This document shows, in pieces, positions 1-13,038 of a DNA stretch of 64,000 nt. The position numbers and the translations under genes were made by a program. The notes beneath the pieces were generated by a model, which was not told where the DNA came from, did no database searches, and saw only the letters and a program-made list of their open reading frames with translations. Each line of letters starts with the position of its first letter. Within the stretch, counting starts at the first letter, position 1. Location: contig NC_054085.1 of assembly GCF_017562075.2 (NCBI RefSeq), positions 11,440,259 through 11,504,258 on the forward strand, in the 5' to 3' direction. The stretch is from Anopheles merus. Taxonomy: Eukaryota; Arthropoda; Insecta; Diptera; Culicidae.

Positions 1-88
1 AGGCTGGCGTTTAAAAAGTTTGTCCGGGATTTTAGATCCTCCCGGGAGTGTAGCGAGATGCCACTGTCGGAGCCTTGTATTTCGGGAC
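1..88 (-). CDS. Internal exon F of the large minus-strand gene (continues past the left edge)
   Basis: Seen: on the minus strand a pyrimidine-containing acceptor ends in AG at 90-89. The following sequence is open and takes up the phase-1 reading frame left by exon E: the junction codon is Gly, followed by Pro-Glu-Ile-Gln. The exon encodes 28 complete residues after the junction codon, including the run GSDSGISLHSRED, and stays open to base 1, so its true 3' end lies outside the window. DSGIS followed by LHS is similar to the DSGxxS-type phosphodegron recognised by beta-TrCP/Slimb, although the spacing to the second serine is not the canonical one. Inference: the exon continues the same disordered, serine-rich protein. 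The family is not recognised. Confidence rests on the acceptor, the matching phase and the lack of stops. Confidence 0.85.
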
Positions 89-1078
89 CTGGGTGAGAGT
101 TCAGTACAATGTTATCAGTAAAGCGTGTGCACAACAAATTAGAGCACAGTGGGTATTTGTAGGGATGACATATCCAAAGTCCTAATTCTTATTTTGATAA
201 ATTCAAAATTATGTTTTTATAGTCACACGTTAACCTAAGTTAACCTAAGTTGAATACAAAGTTTTGAGAATTTATATGAATTAGTTTAAAGGTTATGTTA
301 ACATACAAAGTCTACCGGAACAGACTTAAACAGGATTTTTTCATATTGCATCGAAAATTCTTCAATTTATTCTAAAGTTTAAACTAAAACATCGATTTCA
401 ACAACAAATGTGTGTTGGGAATTCTCTCAAAAATGTTAATTAAAAACAACTTGATTCTTTACAATGAATTTTGAACAAAAATAATAATTAAATCCTTTCC
501 AGAAAATAGTCAATTTTATATACTAAAACTTCTTCTTAAAAATATTTGAAGACACAGCTCATGGCTCAATTTTAATAACACACTTTAATGTTTATCTTTT
601 CTTGTCGTAAAAATGTGATCTAACCATACTTTTCTAGGATATTTAGTGATAATACACTACATAACGTACTTGATTATGTAAAGAAAATAAAAAATCAATT
701 ATCATTATATAAAAATGAAAGTTAATCAAAAGAAAGTAAAAAGGTAAAACAAAACACGAAAAACTAATAAAACAAGCACTAGAACAACAGAAACAAAGAA
801 AGAGCAAATAGGAAGAAAGAAGACAAAAAGGATAAATAAAACGAGTAAGACAAATACATAGTATTTAAGAAAAGTCTTGTTGAAATTTATAGTATTTTGA
901 GACTATTTGCTTCGACATTTCACTAAATGTCGTTTGTTTCGTTTCGTTTGTTTTTTTCCCTTCTTTTCATTGTAAAACTTGTCTCTACGATAAATTGTAA
1001 AACTTGTCTGTACATCTACGATAAATGTCCCAACCTTCTCCCACTGTGTTAGTGATTCCCAGCCGAAACCCAACTTAC
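89..1078 (-). other. Intron E-F, AT-rich, no gene seen
   Basis: This 990-bp intron lies between the donor at 1078-1077 (GTAAGT) and the acceptor at 90-89. It is AT-rich throughout. It holds two adjacent copies of a 10-base unit of the type TTAACCTAAG around 229-250, and an A-rich, G-poor stretch around 700-860. No open frame or transposon end was recognised. Confidence 0.8.
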
Positions 1079-3079
1079 CCGTTATTAACAGCAATGCCTT
1101 GTTCGGTGCCGAACGTCTCTTTGTGACGTTCGTTTTCACAGCCTCCGTACCTACGGCACCACCACCAGCGCTCTCCTCTCCCTCTTTCTTGCTCAACGTA
1201 CCACTTCCTCCACCAGCAACAGTACCACCACCCGTAGTACCATCGACGGGCGACTGCTTCTGCGAGTTGTTGTTGCGGTTGTTAATGTCTGACGTCTCCG
1301 AGCCCGGCTCTTGAGACGACTTGTCCGAGATTGGACTCAGTATGTTCAGCTTGTTGTGTATGGCCACCGGCACCCTCAGCGGGAACGCCAGCGACGGTCC
1401 CGAGTCGGAACTGTGCGAACTAAGCGACGAAGAGTGCCGCGAGTCCGAACTGGACGTACTGCGGTTCCCTTCGCTCGTACTCGACTTTAACGACTCCATG
1501 CTACCGCCACTACTCGAAGTAGCCATACTTTCCGTGGAGGAAAAGTTCCCACGTCCACGCTGATGCTGCTGCTGCTGCTGCTTACCATGATGGTGATGGG
1601 ACGCACCACGATGACCTCGCTTCAACTCCAGCACCCGCTCCGGCTCGAGACAGAGCGTCGAACGGGGCCGTTCACCCACCTTACTCCCATGCCCAAACGG
1701 TGCCCCCTCGGCAATGCTGCCATCGCAGCTACTCCCACCCGCACCGTCATTGTTGCGCACGTTCTGTATGTCCAACCGCAGATCCTTCAACCTCGGATGC
1801 TGAGCGCCCGCATTGGAGGAGGGCAGATTCGGTGCACTCTTGATGCTGCTAATAAAGAACCGCTCATGCTTCCCGGGGAACTTCATCGGCAGCGGTGCCG
1901 TCGACGGCGGGGACGGCGTATAACCCCGCAGGGGCAGCTGAGAGGAAGACGTGGAGTTGGCGTTCGCTATATTGTCCATCTGTTTGTCGAGCTGCAGCTT
2001 CTCCTGCAGATCCTGGGCCAGCTGATCCGCCTTGGCTTCTTCCAAGACTGGCTGAGCCCCTGCAATGTCCTGCCCACCGCCGGAAGGCGTTTTACTGCTC
2101 GCGGGTTTGGTCCGCTTCGTGTCCAGCCGCTTAGTGCGGGACGCTGGCGGTGCTCCCCCAGTTACCATGTTGCTCGCACTACTGCTGTTACTCTTCGTCA
2201 GCTGCAGCAGCACACTCTGGTTGGTGATCCGGTCCACCTCATCGAGATCGTCGTCCGAGCGCGTTATCTTCGAATCGAACGCCGTCTCGTAGATTTGGCG
2301 CGTGCGCACGTTCGCCATCTCGTCCTGTGCCGGGGTGGAACTCTGCAGATCACCTGCCCCTCCTAGTGCACAGTCAGCACAGTCGGCGGCGCCCGGTTGG
2401 TGCACGTAGAAGATACTGCGCGGACGGAACAGCTCATCATCGTTGTCATCGTCGTCGCCGAACGCCTGGGGCGTTGCACAGGCACAGACTGCCGCCGGTC
2501 CGAGCAGACGGTGCGGTGGCATCGAATCGACGCGCGGCCCAAGGTTACAGGTTGCCCGGGTGATCGCTAACGCTTGCGCCTGCCACGCCCGCCGCTTGCA
2601 ACATTCGGAGCAGTCCGAATCGTCCGAGGTAGTGGTGGATGGGGAGTCGCACCGTATGATCCGTACGCCCTCCTCGGTGATGGAGTATCGCTTCGGTAGC
2701 GGGACTTCCTTCTCCGCGCCCGGTGTGTCTAGGCTGCTGCTCTTTTTGTAGCGGACGGGAGGATCACGACGGACCGCTTCTGCTGTGGGCGTTTGCTGTA
2801 CTGTTGGAAGATTCGCAGGCAGTCCAGTGTCTGCTGGAATTAGTTCAGTTCCTTCCCTTTCGCGCTGTTTGTTCTTCAGCAAGTCGGAATAATAGTAGGG
2901 CGATGGGTTCCGTTTGGCTGTATCAGGACCTGTCGTCTTGATGGGGCTTTGTCGCAAGGGTAGTGCTTGCACGAGATCGTCCGATATGCTGTCGGGTGAG
3001 TTCAGCTCCGGTATCTTGCTGAGCTCGTCCTCCTCTTCGTCGTTATCTTCCTCCTCAGAAGATATCGGTGCCGATGAAC
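1079..3079 (-). CDS. Exon E: 2001-nt main coding exon of an unidentified Ser-rich, disordered protein
   Basis: Seen: the acceptor (TTGAATTGCAG) ends at 3080 and the donor (GG|GTAAGT) follows 1079. The exon takes two bases into the junction Gly codon, then runs 666 codons without a stop and leaves one base, so it is phase 1 at both ends. In order of exon residue: an acidic start (SSEEEDNDEEEDE, about 6-18); SPYYYSDLL (59-67); a Cys/Asp/Ser segment EGVRIIRCDSP then SDDSDCSECC (136-160); DDDDNDDE (208-215); a short possible coiled coil with LAQDLQEKLQ (about 346-370); ERFFISSIKSAPNLPSS (405-421); a His4-Gly-Lys-Gln5 tract (about 494-505); a dense serine tract (about 513-562); Gly-rich repeats; and KRRSAPNKALLLIT at the end. 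There is no membrane segment or enzymatic motif. Inference: a regulated scaffold or cytoplasmic tail. The family is not recognised, and the coding call does not depend on naming it. Confidence 0.93.
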
Positions 3080-3143
3080 CTGCAATTCAAAATCAAGGCT
3101 TTCAAAATATTGAAATGCCAGCAAGGGGACTTGTTCTACTTAC
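3080..3143 (-). other. 64-nt intron D-E
   Basis: A minimal-size intron, typical of insects. The donor CCG|GTAAGTAG is at 3143 and the acceptor TTGAATTGCAG ends at 3080. The in-frame stop immediately after the donor (TAG) and the stop just before the acceptor (TGA) show that it must be removed. Removal joins Ser, a split Gly codon and Ser in one continuous frame. Confidence 0.92.
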
Positions 3144-3516
3144 CGGAACTAAAGTTTTGATTGATGTACTTCACCTCCGAACAACTGTCTGGACGCCTTG
3201 TGCGGCTTCTAGCGCGATGCCTGCCGGCCGGTTTATAGCTCCGACGGGTATCGAAGATCTCTTCGAGTGTTTTGATGGCGACAGTATGGGCCGCTGCTGT
3301 AGTAGCTGCGTCCGGACCTGGCTGTAGTGCAGGGATAGGGCACAGCGATGGACCGGAAGCTGATGGGACGAGCGGGAGTGATGGACGACCGATGGTACCG
3401 GTACCTGGTGGAATGCCGGACGATGCGATCGTTACACTGCCCGGTACGTTATTGCTGACGATGGTCGGAACCGCTGACAAGGGTTGCTGCAGTAGCAATG
3501 GTTCTAGAAATGAAAC
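3144..3516 (-). CDS. Exon D: 373-nt coding exon, Pro/Ala-rich then basic
   Basis: Seen: a strong acceptor (CTCTCTGTCTCTTTCAG) ends at 3517, and the reading starts in phase 0 with VSFLEPLLLQQPLS. The exon has 124 full codons and one extra base before the donor GTAAGTAG. The first two thirds are rich in Pro, Gly, Ser and Ala (many PxxP-like pairs). Then follow a short helix-like segment, AIKTLEEIFDTRRSYK, and a strongly basic stretch, GRHRARSRTRRPDSC, that could be a nuclear-localisation or phosphoinositide/14-3-3-type basic motif. The last residues (KYINQNFSSG) run straight into the acidic start of exon E, so the protein changes from basic to very acidic across this junction. Function is not recognised. 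Confidence 0.92.
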
Positions 3517-6500
3517 CTGAAAGAGACAGAGAGGCAGATATAAGTTCTCGGTTAGAGTTGTGAATAATTGGCAAACATGTGGAGCTGGTTCCGGAACGGA
3601 TTAAGTGGTAACATTCGGGAATTTTGGGGAGATTTGGAATCATCGGAATAGTCGGAGTCGTCTGGAACATTCTGAACCATCCATAATCTTCAGAGATGCA
3701 GAATTGTTTCTCCTAAAAATTTTCCACCAACTCTTCGCACACACGATTCTGGATGGTTATGGACGGATCCAGGTGATTCCAACTGGAGCTTGCGCTTCTA
3801 TTTCTCCAGAGTGGGATGGGAATTAATCTAGCATGAGCTGAATTGGAACCGTTAGTGTCCTCCCAGTGAATCCAGAAATAGAGTGTAAGTAATCTGCAGT
3901 CTTTCCAAGTCATTTTTTTTCCAGTAGTCCACTCCATCTAGCCTGCAACCCGAAAAGACTGTCGAATAAGCATGGTTTTCCTATCTTTGGTTTCAAATTC
4001 TATTGAAAATGTTTTACGGAGTAGAATAGCAAAAATGGACTGAAAATGAGGAAAATACTAAGTCCTCAGAAAATATCTCCCATAGGCGATGTTCTTCAAC
4101 CGATTTGACTAGCTAGACTAAGACAATCCAAGTCTTTGAAACCATTGAAGTAACGAATGTCCACAGAAATAATGTATACTAAGGTCCAAGATTAATGCTT
4201 TATATCTTGAATAATCCTCTTGGATAACCCATTTTGGCTTTAGTTTTCCAAAAATAAATGTCTTTCTTTTCTTGGGTCCCTTGGAGATTCTATTCAGAAA
4301 GACTTCACGCTATTCTCTATACCTGATTGTGTTACGGATAATATTAAAGGACCAGTAGATACTGTGAACTAGATTTCCCGATTACCGGCACTGATTTTGA
4401 ACCCTCAAAACAAACGAACGTACGGGGCCAAAAAAAACAAACAAAATCAATCCAGAAGTTATTTCCAATATCAAACTATAAAAAAACGCGCCAATACCAT
4501 ACGCCAATCCCCCAAAGGTACGATTTCAAACCGGGAGCTTTAACCAACCATAAACATTTCAAAAATCGATTATCTTCCTACCCTTCGCTCGCCCGGTGCG
4601 CACACAGGTCACAGGACATGATGCTCCTCCTGGTGCCGTTCCTTCCCCGAGGGACCCGTTTAGGGTCGAGGTATATCTCGCTCATAATCCTACCCATCCT
4701 TTTGACACACACACAAACACATACCCACAGATGGCAGTACAACACGCCCTCAGGCTCGTGGCTATGTGTCCCACACTCGGGTGAGTGCTCGCGAGCGCTT
4801 GTGTGTGAATTGATGGATCCGTTGGGGCTTCATTCACGCGATTCACGGTGCAATGCCGTGTAATGCCAATAGTGCAAAACCCCCTCGCCAGCCAGCCACT
4901 TGTTCCAATGTGGTTGTTCTTGTTGTAGCAAAAACGTGGGATCCCACTCGCCGTGTTTTCCACCAAGAACGCCAACCCTGGAAGAATGTCTGTCGCCAGT
5001 TTCCACACGATTTGCTCGAGGCACGCCAACCGTACCAAAGGTGACATCTTGATCCCTTGGGCGACCAGCTCAAGTCTCCCCGTGGAGTAACTGCAACACA
5101 CAGACACACGCGCTCACACACACCCACAGGACGCTTTCAAAACTGGTAATTTATGACAATTTTAATTTATGGTGTAAACAGAAACATGCAAACCCAGGCA
5201 CCCAGGCAGCAAACACGCACAACTGATGCCGCTGCTCCTACAGGGGGAGCTTGTTGCCGAAAAGCTTGTTGCAATTTTTGAGCGTCACGTCATGATGAGA
5301 GTCACGGAAAAACCACGGGGGAAATTGAATAAATTTCTTCGCGTTACGCCGGGTTAATTCGATTAGGCTCATGAATATTTAGCGATACCCGATCACACCA
5401 CACCACACGGCGCGAGGCGCCTGGCGAGCGTTTGCCATATTTTTCTAGAAAAAAACTTTCTGCCCGATATTATCACTCTCTGATCGGTGGGTGTGAGGAG
5501 AATGGGACGATTTTTTCCCTTAAAATGAGCAAAGAAAAAGTGTTGTTAGTCTCTTTCCCCTCCCCCCGATTGAAGCTCCTCCAATCTGAACGTGCACTCT
5601 TGCTAGTAAAATACAATTTGAATAAATTTAAATTGAACACTCTTCGGTCTATCAAGTTAATCCGAGCAGGTGTGTGTACGGAAAGGTGTCATTGGCGTAG
5701 ACCATTTGACTGTGGATGTGTATATTATTTAGCGCTAAAATGCGCTCTCTCTCTGTTTCCCTAGACAGATAGAGCGAACCACATATGGGTGGTGGGGAAT
5801 TATTTTCCTTTTATTTAATTAAATTTAACGTCCCATGCTACCTCTCCGTTTATAAGGCTATTACGGCATTCCTTAAATCTCCCAATGGCTTATATAATTG
5901 CTTTTTGATAAGAGGGGATTGGGGCATGCAGAAATAAAGGCAACAAGACCCGCCTCTGACTCTTCCATCTCATTGAAATTAGCTTGCAATGGAATGTGAA
6001 AACCTCGACGTTCTCTCATTATATGAAATATTTATCGAACATTATTGTCGAGGTTCCGTTTCCGATCCTCCTCCACTCGGGTTGTCCCGCAAACGGGCAC
6101 GTCTATTTAATATTCCGCGTCGGTACGACAACATAGCAAAAAAGGGACAATGGAAACGAACTGAAAAAATAGAGGAAAAATACTCTCATCTCGATAACGA
6201 TTTGCCGTCCTACAGGCAGGACAAATTTGAACGCCAACAGAACGCCAGACTAGGAAAAATCCAATTCATAGTAACGATCTAAATGCTACCCCTCGAGTGG
6301 TTGGATTCCGCCGAGTGTAGTCTTCAGGCTGGTCCACCAAAAACCAACCGTGTGTAAAATATTTAAAACTCAATATTGAACGATTATAAATTTTGCCACC
6401 AACACAACAGCAACAAAATACACGAGCCGCCGAGCAAATGACTACGGAATTGAACGGTTTACGAAGTCGGCTTCATCTCCCATTTGGGTAACAATGTGCA

Positions 6501-9500
6501 ACAATGTGTCCGTCCGTACGTCCGTCCGACCGGGGGTCGTCTCTATAGCGATACTTCGATACGATAACAGTGCCGAAAATGGTAGACGAAAACCAATAAC
6601 AACAACCAGCGGAAGTCAGTAGCAACAACGAGCCAAAAAAAGAATGTCGGGAAAATGACTTCTCTGTGACTAAACTCTAACTCCTCCAGAACTTGGCATT
6701 GTCGTTGGAGTGCGTTCCCTCGGCAATCGAACGACTGGCTTCTTGCTATCAGAAACAACACAAAAAAGTGCACCGTTTTGAAAAGCATTCAGACTCGGTA
6801 CGGCAAAATACCTTTTGCTGTTCGGTTGCTTTTGGCGGCTTCTCTCTGGGTTTGGCTGGAAATGTTGGGCACAAATCGTGTCATTTAAGGCCCTGCCAGC
6901 CGGATTGAATCCTATTCGCGGAAGGCTGATTGCGCGCCCGTTGGTCGGTTCGTAATAGTAAAAATTCCGCACTTCGCAAACCCGCAATCCCACTCGGATA
7001 TCGTTATATCGGTTTTCTACGCTCAGGGCTTTCTCATCAATAAACGTTGAGACCACCATCAGACTTTTCTAACAACTGTTTTCGAGGGGAGAGGCCATTG
7101 TTTGGCAAAACTATACCAGCTCAATATGGTAGGCATGCAAGATTAGTAGTAGTAGAAGCAAACAGGGCGAACATACACACACACCTATTACCTGGTGGTG
7201 AAGCGGATGTGCACATGGTAGGGTATTTCTGGTATGAGCAAAACCATCGGCAACAAAAGAAAAAAAAAAGTACGCCTACCACTTCACTGCACCAGCACCA
7301 GTGTTCCGTTGAGCAAAAGACACTCCAAGGTCTGCCGACTTCTGGTCGCTATATTTAGCAAAGTTGAGTGCAACGACAGAAAAAAAAACTGAAACACTCC
7401 TGCATGAAGAACATTGTGAGGTCCGTGATATGTCTGCACGTACAGCGGCACAAGTGCACAAGTGATAAGGGCTGTCTAATTGTGTGTGTGTGTGTTCTTG
7501 TTCGCTAAACTTGCCATTTTAAGCCCTTCATCGCCCCATCATGCATGTGTTTTGTCTTTCAAAATTATTGATTTGCTAAATGAAGCACACATTTGCGTCA
7601 TAAGAAAGTGACTCTGCAGCTGTGCAGCTACATTTATATTTGTGGAATATTAGGGGCTTTACCATTTGGCAGAAAGTTACAGACGTTTGATATCAAGATC
7701 AGTTTGTAAGGCAACATGTATTGACGTCCTTAAAGACCCGAATTGCATAAACGCAACGATGTAATTCCATGGGGCTAAGGCTAAGGCATGAGCTTAAGGC
7801 AACGTAATGCAGATGTCACAGACACTTCATCAAAGGTAAGTAAGTTCTGAGCTCCTTGCCACTTAAATGACTTGTTTCATCAATGCAAGGGATACTTCAA
7901 TAGTATAAATAGTAAAGAAATTGACAGGTTCGTCATATCATAGTTATCTATACCTTTAAGTTTTAAGAAATACGTATAGATATTGTACCATTTGGTTCTA
8001 AAAGCCATGTCAACATATAGTTCTGATTTAATTTCGAATGTGCTTCTGAGACTAAAAATGATATCTGTATGATTTTAAAGAACCTTAATCTGGAAACTCT
8101 ATTGCTAAGAGTTGATGTTAAGTTTACATATTTAAAATAGATATTATGATCAACACTGAACTGAATGCAACTGATGTTGACTTCAATATAATGTATAGAA
8201 ATTACAAACATTAGCAAATACCAAGAGTGGTAATACCCATACTCAACTAATCAAACTATCTGAAATCGCTATCTTCGGGAAGAAAACATCTTTATTTTAC
8301 GATTTCAGGAAAGATATTCTACAATTATTCTATTCACTGACCATGAAAATTCCAAAATGTGTTTCCAAGTTCCAAATGAGATCATGGAAACAAGGCTCCA
8401 GATCCTTATCAATTTTCGGTTATCAAAATCCACCGTTTGACCTTTATTTACAAAACTTTCTAATTGAAATGCAAATCCAACATACAATCAAAGCACAATA
8501 TCAACTATCCAACGATGCAACGCATCACCATCTACGGCTTTATTGAATTTTGCATTGTTCTTTAAAAATGCTAATCGAAAAAGCAGATGAAAAAACCGCA
8601 AAACCTAAGCCTGGTAAAGCTTATAACCTCATAAAGTGCACCTTTTTGTAGCGACAAAAGTGACCCTCACTTCTCCCGTTTGTTTCTCTTCTCTCTTACA
8701 CATTATAACACCCGCACTGATACAATGAATATTGATTTTTACGATTATTAGTTGGATTTTGCTGGCCACTTTTGCGAGCATAACTGGGTGTGTGGCACAA
8801 AATTATCCCATACCCGTGTCTAATGAGTTTCGCTTTCGAGTTTTTCACGAGCGTCAAAATGAAAGAATGCAAAACTTTTTCGCTAATTTCAGTAGAATGT
8901 AGCAAAGAAGTACGTACGAAGTCGCCCAGGGTTCAGGTGTTTATAGAGTGCTGTTGCACGATGGAATCGAGTCTGTCGGAAGCGATTAACAACAGTGGGC
9001 CAGGTATATCCTGAGCTCCACGCGCTGTCACACGACCTTCTGCACAAACCGCGTGTTCAGGAAGCAGGAAAGAAACGGGCGCTAAATCTACCTTGACATC
9101 CAATTATGCTTTAATTTCTTCAACCGCGATGAGCGAACGGAAGAAGGTAAAATCGCGTTTAATCTGGACGAGACGTGAGCCCTGTCCTTATTGCTCGTTC
9201 ATTGCTTTCGAAACAATTTAAGCCACTCGAGCGATTATGTGTCGACTTGTCAAACAGTGTTTCTTCAGCGTAAAGCTGTAATATGACACTGAAATGAGTA
9301 AAATGACAGTAAGGATTAAAAAAGTGTCATAAATTTAAGGGAATAGTTAAGCTGGAACAATGTACAACAAATCTTGTACTTTAAGGACTTTTAAAGAATT
9401 CCCTACAAAGAATTCATTACAACAAAACTCTCCTCGACTCTTCTTTTCAATCTCTCCCCACTTGCATACATTTCGTATCACTTGCCGTTTAATAATTCAT

Positions 9501-11136
9501 CAACCCATCGCACCGTTCGCACCGGCAACAATCGACATTCCAACACCCCCGGCAGAACCAAGCTTGCCCAGCATCAGGTTCATAATTTGTTTACAATCAC
9601 CTTCATCCATTTCGTATTGCATCCTAGCTCACCGCAGGGAGGCGAAGCGTTGGTTTCGCTTCACACTCCAAGATGAATCCCGGCAATGGTCGAAACGCAG
9701 CTAGAAACGCACTTGAATCCCCAGCTTCGTTCTCCATTGCTCCAGGTGTATTCCAGTCCATATGCTTTCACCCGCTAGGACACACACACTCACCAAACAT
9801 TCAACGTAACACGGGCGGCACATAACAATAACAAACAGCCACGAATGCTCCCCAGACTTGGGAAAGTAATTTATTTGCGTTTTAATTAAATTCTAATTCA
9901 ATTAAATTATGGTAGTTCAATTTTTTGTCCATTTAAAAAGTAATTATTTGCACCACGGGGCGATTTTGCAGTGCACAGTCTTCGGTGCTCGAAAGAGAGA
10001 GTACGCTGCTTGATGATCATCGCATGCTCTTGTAGTACGCCAGGCATCGGTAAAAGTAGTAATCGGGGCGTGCAGACTTCTTCAAAATGCGACCAACGGT
10101 AAAATGTGGAGTGTTGTTGATTAAATGGTGTGTCTTTTCCAAGTGGTTGTTCACCTTCCCAACCAACGAACACGAGTTGCATGATTTGATTTTCCACAAG
10201 AATGCTGCTGCTAAACGTCATCAGTTAAGGGGTTGTTTCAATTGGTTAAGAGAGCGCGTTTTTCCAGTGTTTTGCATGCGACGGAAGGAATTGCTAGTTT
10301 ACCCCATAACTACTGTATTAATGTTAGTAATCTGATAGTAGCCTGATGATGGGGCATACTAAGTGTTTGTACTAAAGTACCTAGAAGTTGATCCAGGCAT
10401 TCCATCTTCACTATAGTGGCTCTAGAACATGAAGATCTTCATAACACAACAGATTACAAACAGCTCAGTACAGCGTAGATCATACCGATAAAAACCTAGG
10501 ACTCTTAAGTGCGCAGTTCTCACTTTAGCCATATTAAATCAATTGCCATACACTAAAAAAACTTAAAAGTTTACTGATAAAATCTCCAAAACATCACAGT
10601 TTCGTCTAAAACAGATGAGTAGAGGCAGGCAATTGAACCATACACTTAAAGATTAACAAAAGTTGTTGCCCAACAATCTGACTTCTCGAAAAAGTGTGCA
10701 AAAGTAAGGGATAGGCATCAACATAAAAAGATCGTAAAATTGAAAGAAAAGGAGAACATTAAATATCATTTCAATTTTCCTTTGCAATATCCAATATCCA
10801 ATTCTATTTCAGTTAGAATAATAGGTAAAAAAGAAAATCTCAGAAGGTTTAATTTCTAAAATGATAGAAGTTTTCGAAAATTCAATCAATCGTGTATAGT
10901 CTGCAATTTAGAGTGATGCTACTGATCAGTTGTATCAAGTGTAAAGTGTATCAATCTTGGCAGCCTAAAATCAATAGACGCGACGTGCCAATGTCCTCAT
11001 ATTGAGACACTTCTTGCTTCATAATTTAGTGCCTAAGAAGTAAACGATTGCAGTTTTCAATGCACATAACACATAAAAAATTTGAACTACTTTTGGCTCT
11101 CCAGGAGCCCCTTTAAGTATTTCAGCGTGTACTTAC
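3517..11136 (-). other. 7.6-kb intron C-D, no gene seen
   Basis: This intron is bounded by the acceptor of exon D and the donor of exon C. Its composition alternates: ordinary sequence to about 7500, AT-rich from 7900 to 8600 and again from 10300 to 11050. Short (CA)n/(GT)n runs occur near 4705, 7170 and 7482, a GTCC-type run near 6511-6530, and a cluster of AATTA/TTAAT homeodomain-type core sites around 9868-9908. Open frames here are short, have no splice context and resemble chance. No transposon ends were recognised. Confidence 0.75.
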
Positions 11137-11262
11137 GTGTTCTGATTGTGGACTTGGGGAGGCCCAATTGGTTGGTATATGCTGTACGAGGCAGGGATCA
11201 AAACTGGACGGTCGTTTCTTTACAAAGTCAATCGGTAAGCTGTAGTCATCACAGACGGATAT
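11137..11262 (-). CDS. Exon C: 126-nt internal coding exon (42 codons)
   Basis: Seen: the acceptor TTTGTTTTTGTACTTTCAG ends at 11263 and the donor CAC|GTAAGTAC follows 11137. Both are close to consensus. The 126 nt are open in the phase-0 frame for all 42 codons, which is the same phase that exon D needs. The peptide contains CDDYSLPIDFVKKRPSSFD and ends WASPSPQSEH. It is hydrophilic with a central basic KKRP and a terminal Ser-Pro segment, quite unlike the surrounding AT-rich intron. It lacks an ATG in frame and is too short to be noticed as an ORF. Spliced to exon D it gives SEH followed by VSFLEP. Inference: a constitutive or cassette exon of the same gene; skipping it would keep the frame. 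Confidence 0.82.
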
Positions 11263-12635
11263 CTGAAAGTACAAAAACAAAGCAACAAAAAACTGGTCAG
11301 TGGTTAAGCTTCAACAACGTAAACACTAAACTACCATCTCCAGCACTACACAGTACTCTTGCAAAATGTTTTATAGACTCCCTCGCCAAACTGGTCCCTC
11401 CAAAGCCAGGCATCCTTGCCAACACCACAAGTGCCTTTCCCTCTAGCAGATGGGTTACTTTGTATATGCATCTTTTGAAGTACCAAGCAAACGATTTCCA
11501 TTTCCCGGTTACAACAATTTCCATATTGTAACCGTTGTCGGTGGAAATTCCACGGCTTTAGCACATACTCTTACTCCTCGCTCCTACTCTGGAGATATGA
11601 CGCACCACGCTATAACGCCCTTCCCTCTTTTTTAAGTTTGTCACCCCGGTTTTGGAATTTCGTTTATTTCGGACCTCCTTCAGATGTGCATAAATTTTCA
11701 AATTCTATTGTTTTCGTTACATAATTCATATCCGTACCAGCAGCACACGACAGCTACCTTGGCGCTTAAATCCGTGGCATCCCGGCACGGACGGGACAGA
11801 TTTCCGATACGCCTTCCGAAGCGTTTGCCGTTGATTGGGAAAGTTGCGAATGGAGGGATTCCTTCGTTCAACGTTTATGTTAAATTCAATTTTGCTCCGT
11901 GACCACACATTGTGGGTGGGATCGAGTGTGTTCACCTCCCCAGGCCGTTTGTCCTTGTTGCAAAACCCATCTAAACGTAAACGAGCCGGGAACCCCTGTT
12001 TGTTCTAGCGAACGTAGGTGGTAATGATACGACGATTAATACCCCACGCACACACACATGCGGACTGTTGTGCGTTCCCTTCGAGTTTCGACGACGACGT
12101 ATCGACAAGTGTTTGCGTCGGTGCGTTTTGTTTAAATATACACACATCCAACCCTACACGCATGCACATGCACATCCACTTCAAAATCAACCCCTTTATT
12201 TATGGACTTGGGCAGGGCTAGGGATAATGCCTCTCAGCCCCAACGACACGGGAATGTGGTCAAAAATGTGGTCGTAAAACGTTTAATTATTTACATTATT
12301 TTTCCGAGAACTTCAGGACATGCCTATCGTTTTATGTACTAATTTTTGTGCTGTATTAATTGAAACATAAATTACTGCTGTTGGAGTATATTGAACACCT
12401 TATACATTGCATTAATTCTTGTATATCATTTGGATGAAATAATAAAAAAAATATTAATATATTCCATATTAATAGAATATATTACTATGCGCACTATTCC
12501 AGAGCGCATAGTGCATCAGCACACCCTTTGGGGAGCAAAAATCAAACCCTGTTCCTCGTTTTACACTCGGTACACACTGAACCGTGGCCGGAAGTGACTG
12601 CTGGTGCCGGCCAGCAACCAGCAGTGGCTGTAATG

Positions 12636-12654
12636 CACACACACACACACACAC
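12636..12654. repeat. (CA)n microsatellite
   Basis: A perfect dinucleotide run of about nine and a half CA units inside intron B-C. Confidence 0.9.
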
Positions 12655-13038
12655 TCTCAGTCCAGCAGTAACCCTTTTTCCGCCCCATCCCATCAATGCA
12701 TATTATTCATATTCATGATTTACGGTCGCATTAACCTTAAATACGTACAGCGGCGTTGAACACGGGGTTCAGCTCGTTGCCGTGGCCGTTCACCGCTGTG
12801 GGGGTGGAAGAACCCATCCCAATGAAGTGAAATTTATTAAGCCGTAATCATTGCAAACAATGCACACCAACCACACCAGCTACCCCCTTTTGTGTGGGAT
12901 GCTTCCAGGGATGACTCGGAATAGTGAAAAGCCGAACGAGGAACGTTCATCAGCGGCCTCCGTATCATAATGTTTGGTTTTCATTTCCGTTCATGTCCTG
13001 TTTTTTCGACAGACTCGGAGGACTTCTTGTGGCTTTCC

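Noticed and set aside
1563..2366. 267-codon plus-strand open frame, with other long plus-strand frames in 1099-3327
   Set aside because: They lie opposite exons E and D, where codon bias on the coding strand removes antisense stops. They have no splice or start context of their own.
7185..7205. ACCACCAG|GTAATAGG as a second ratchet site
   Set aside because: The donor half is not consensus and the pyrimidine tract is short.
10300..10360. Imperfect palindrome around ACCCCATAACTACTG
   Set aside because: The arms match only in part, and there is no target duplication or element body.
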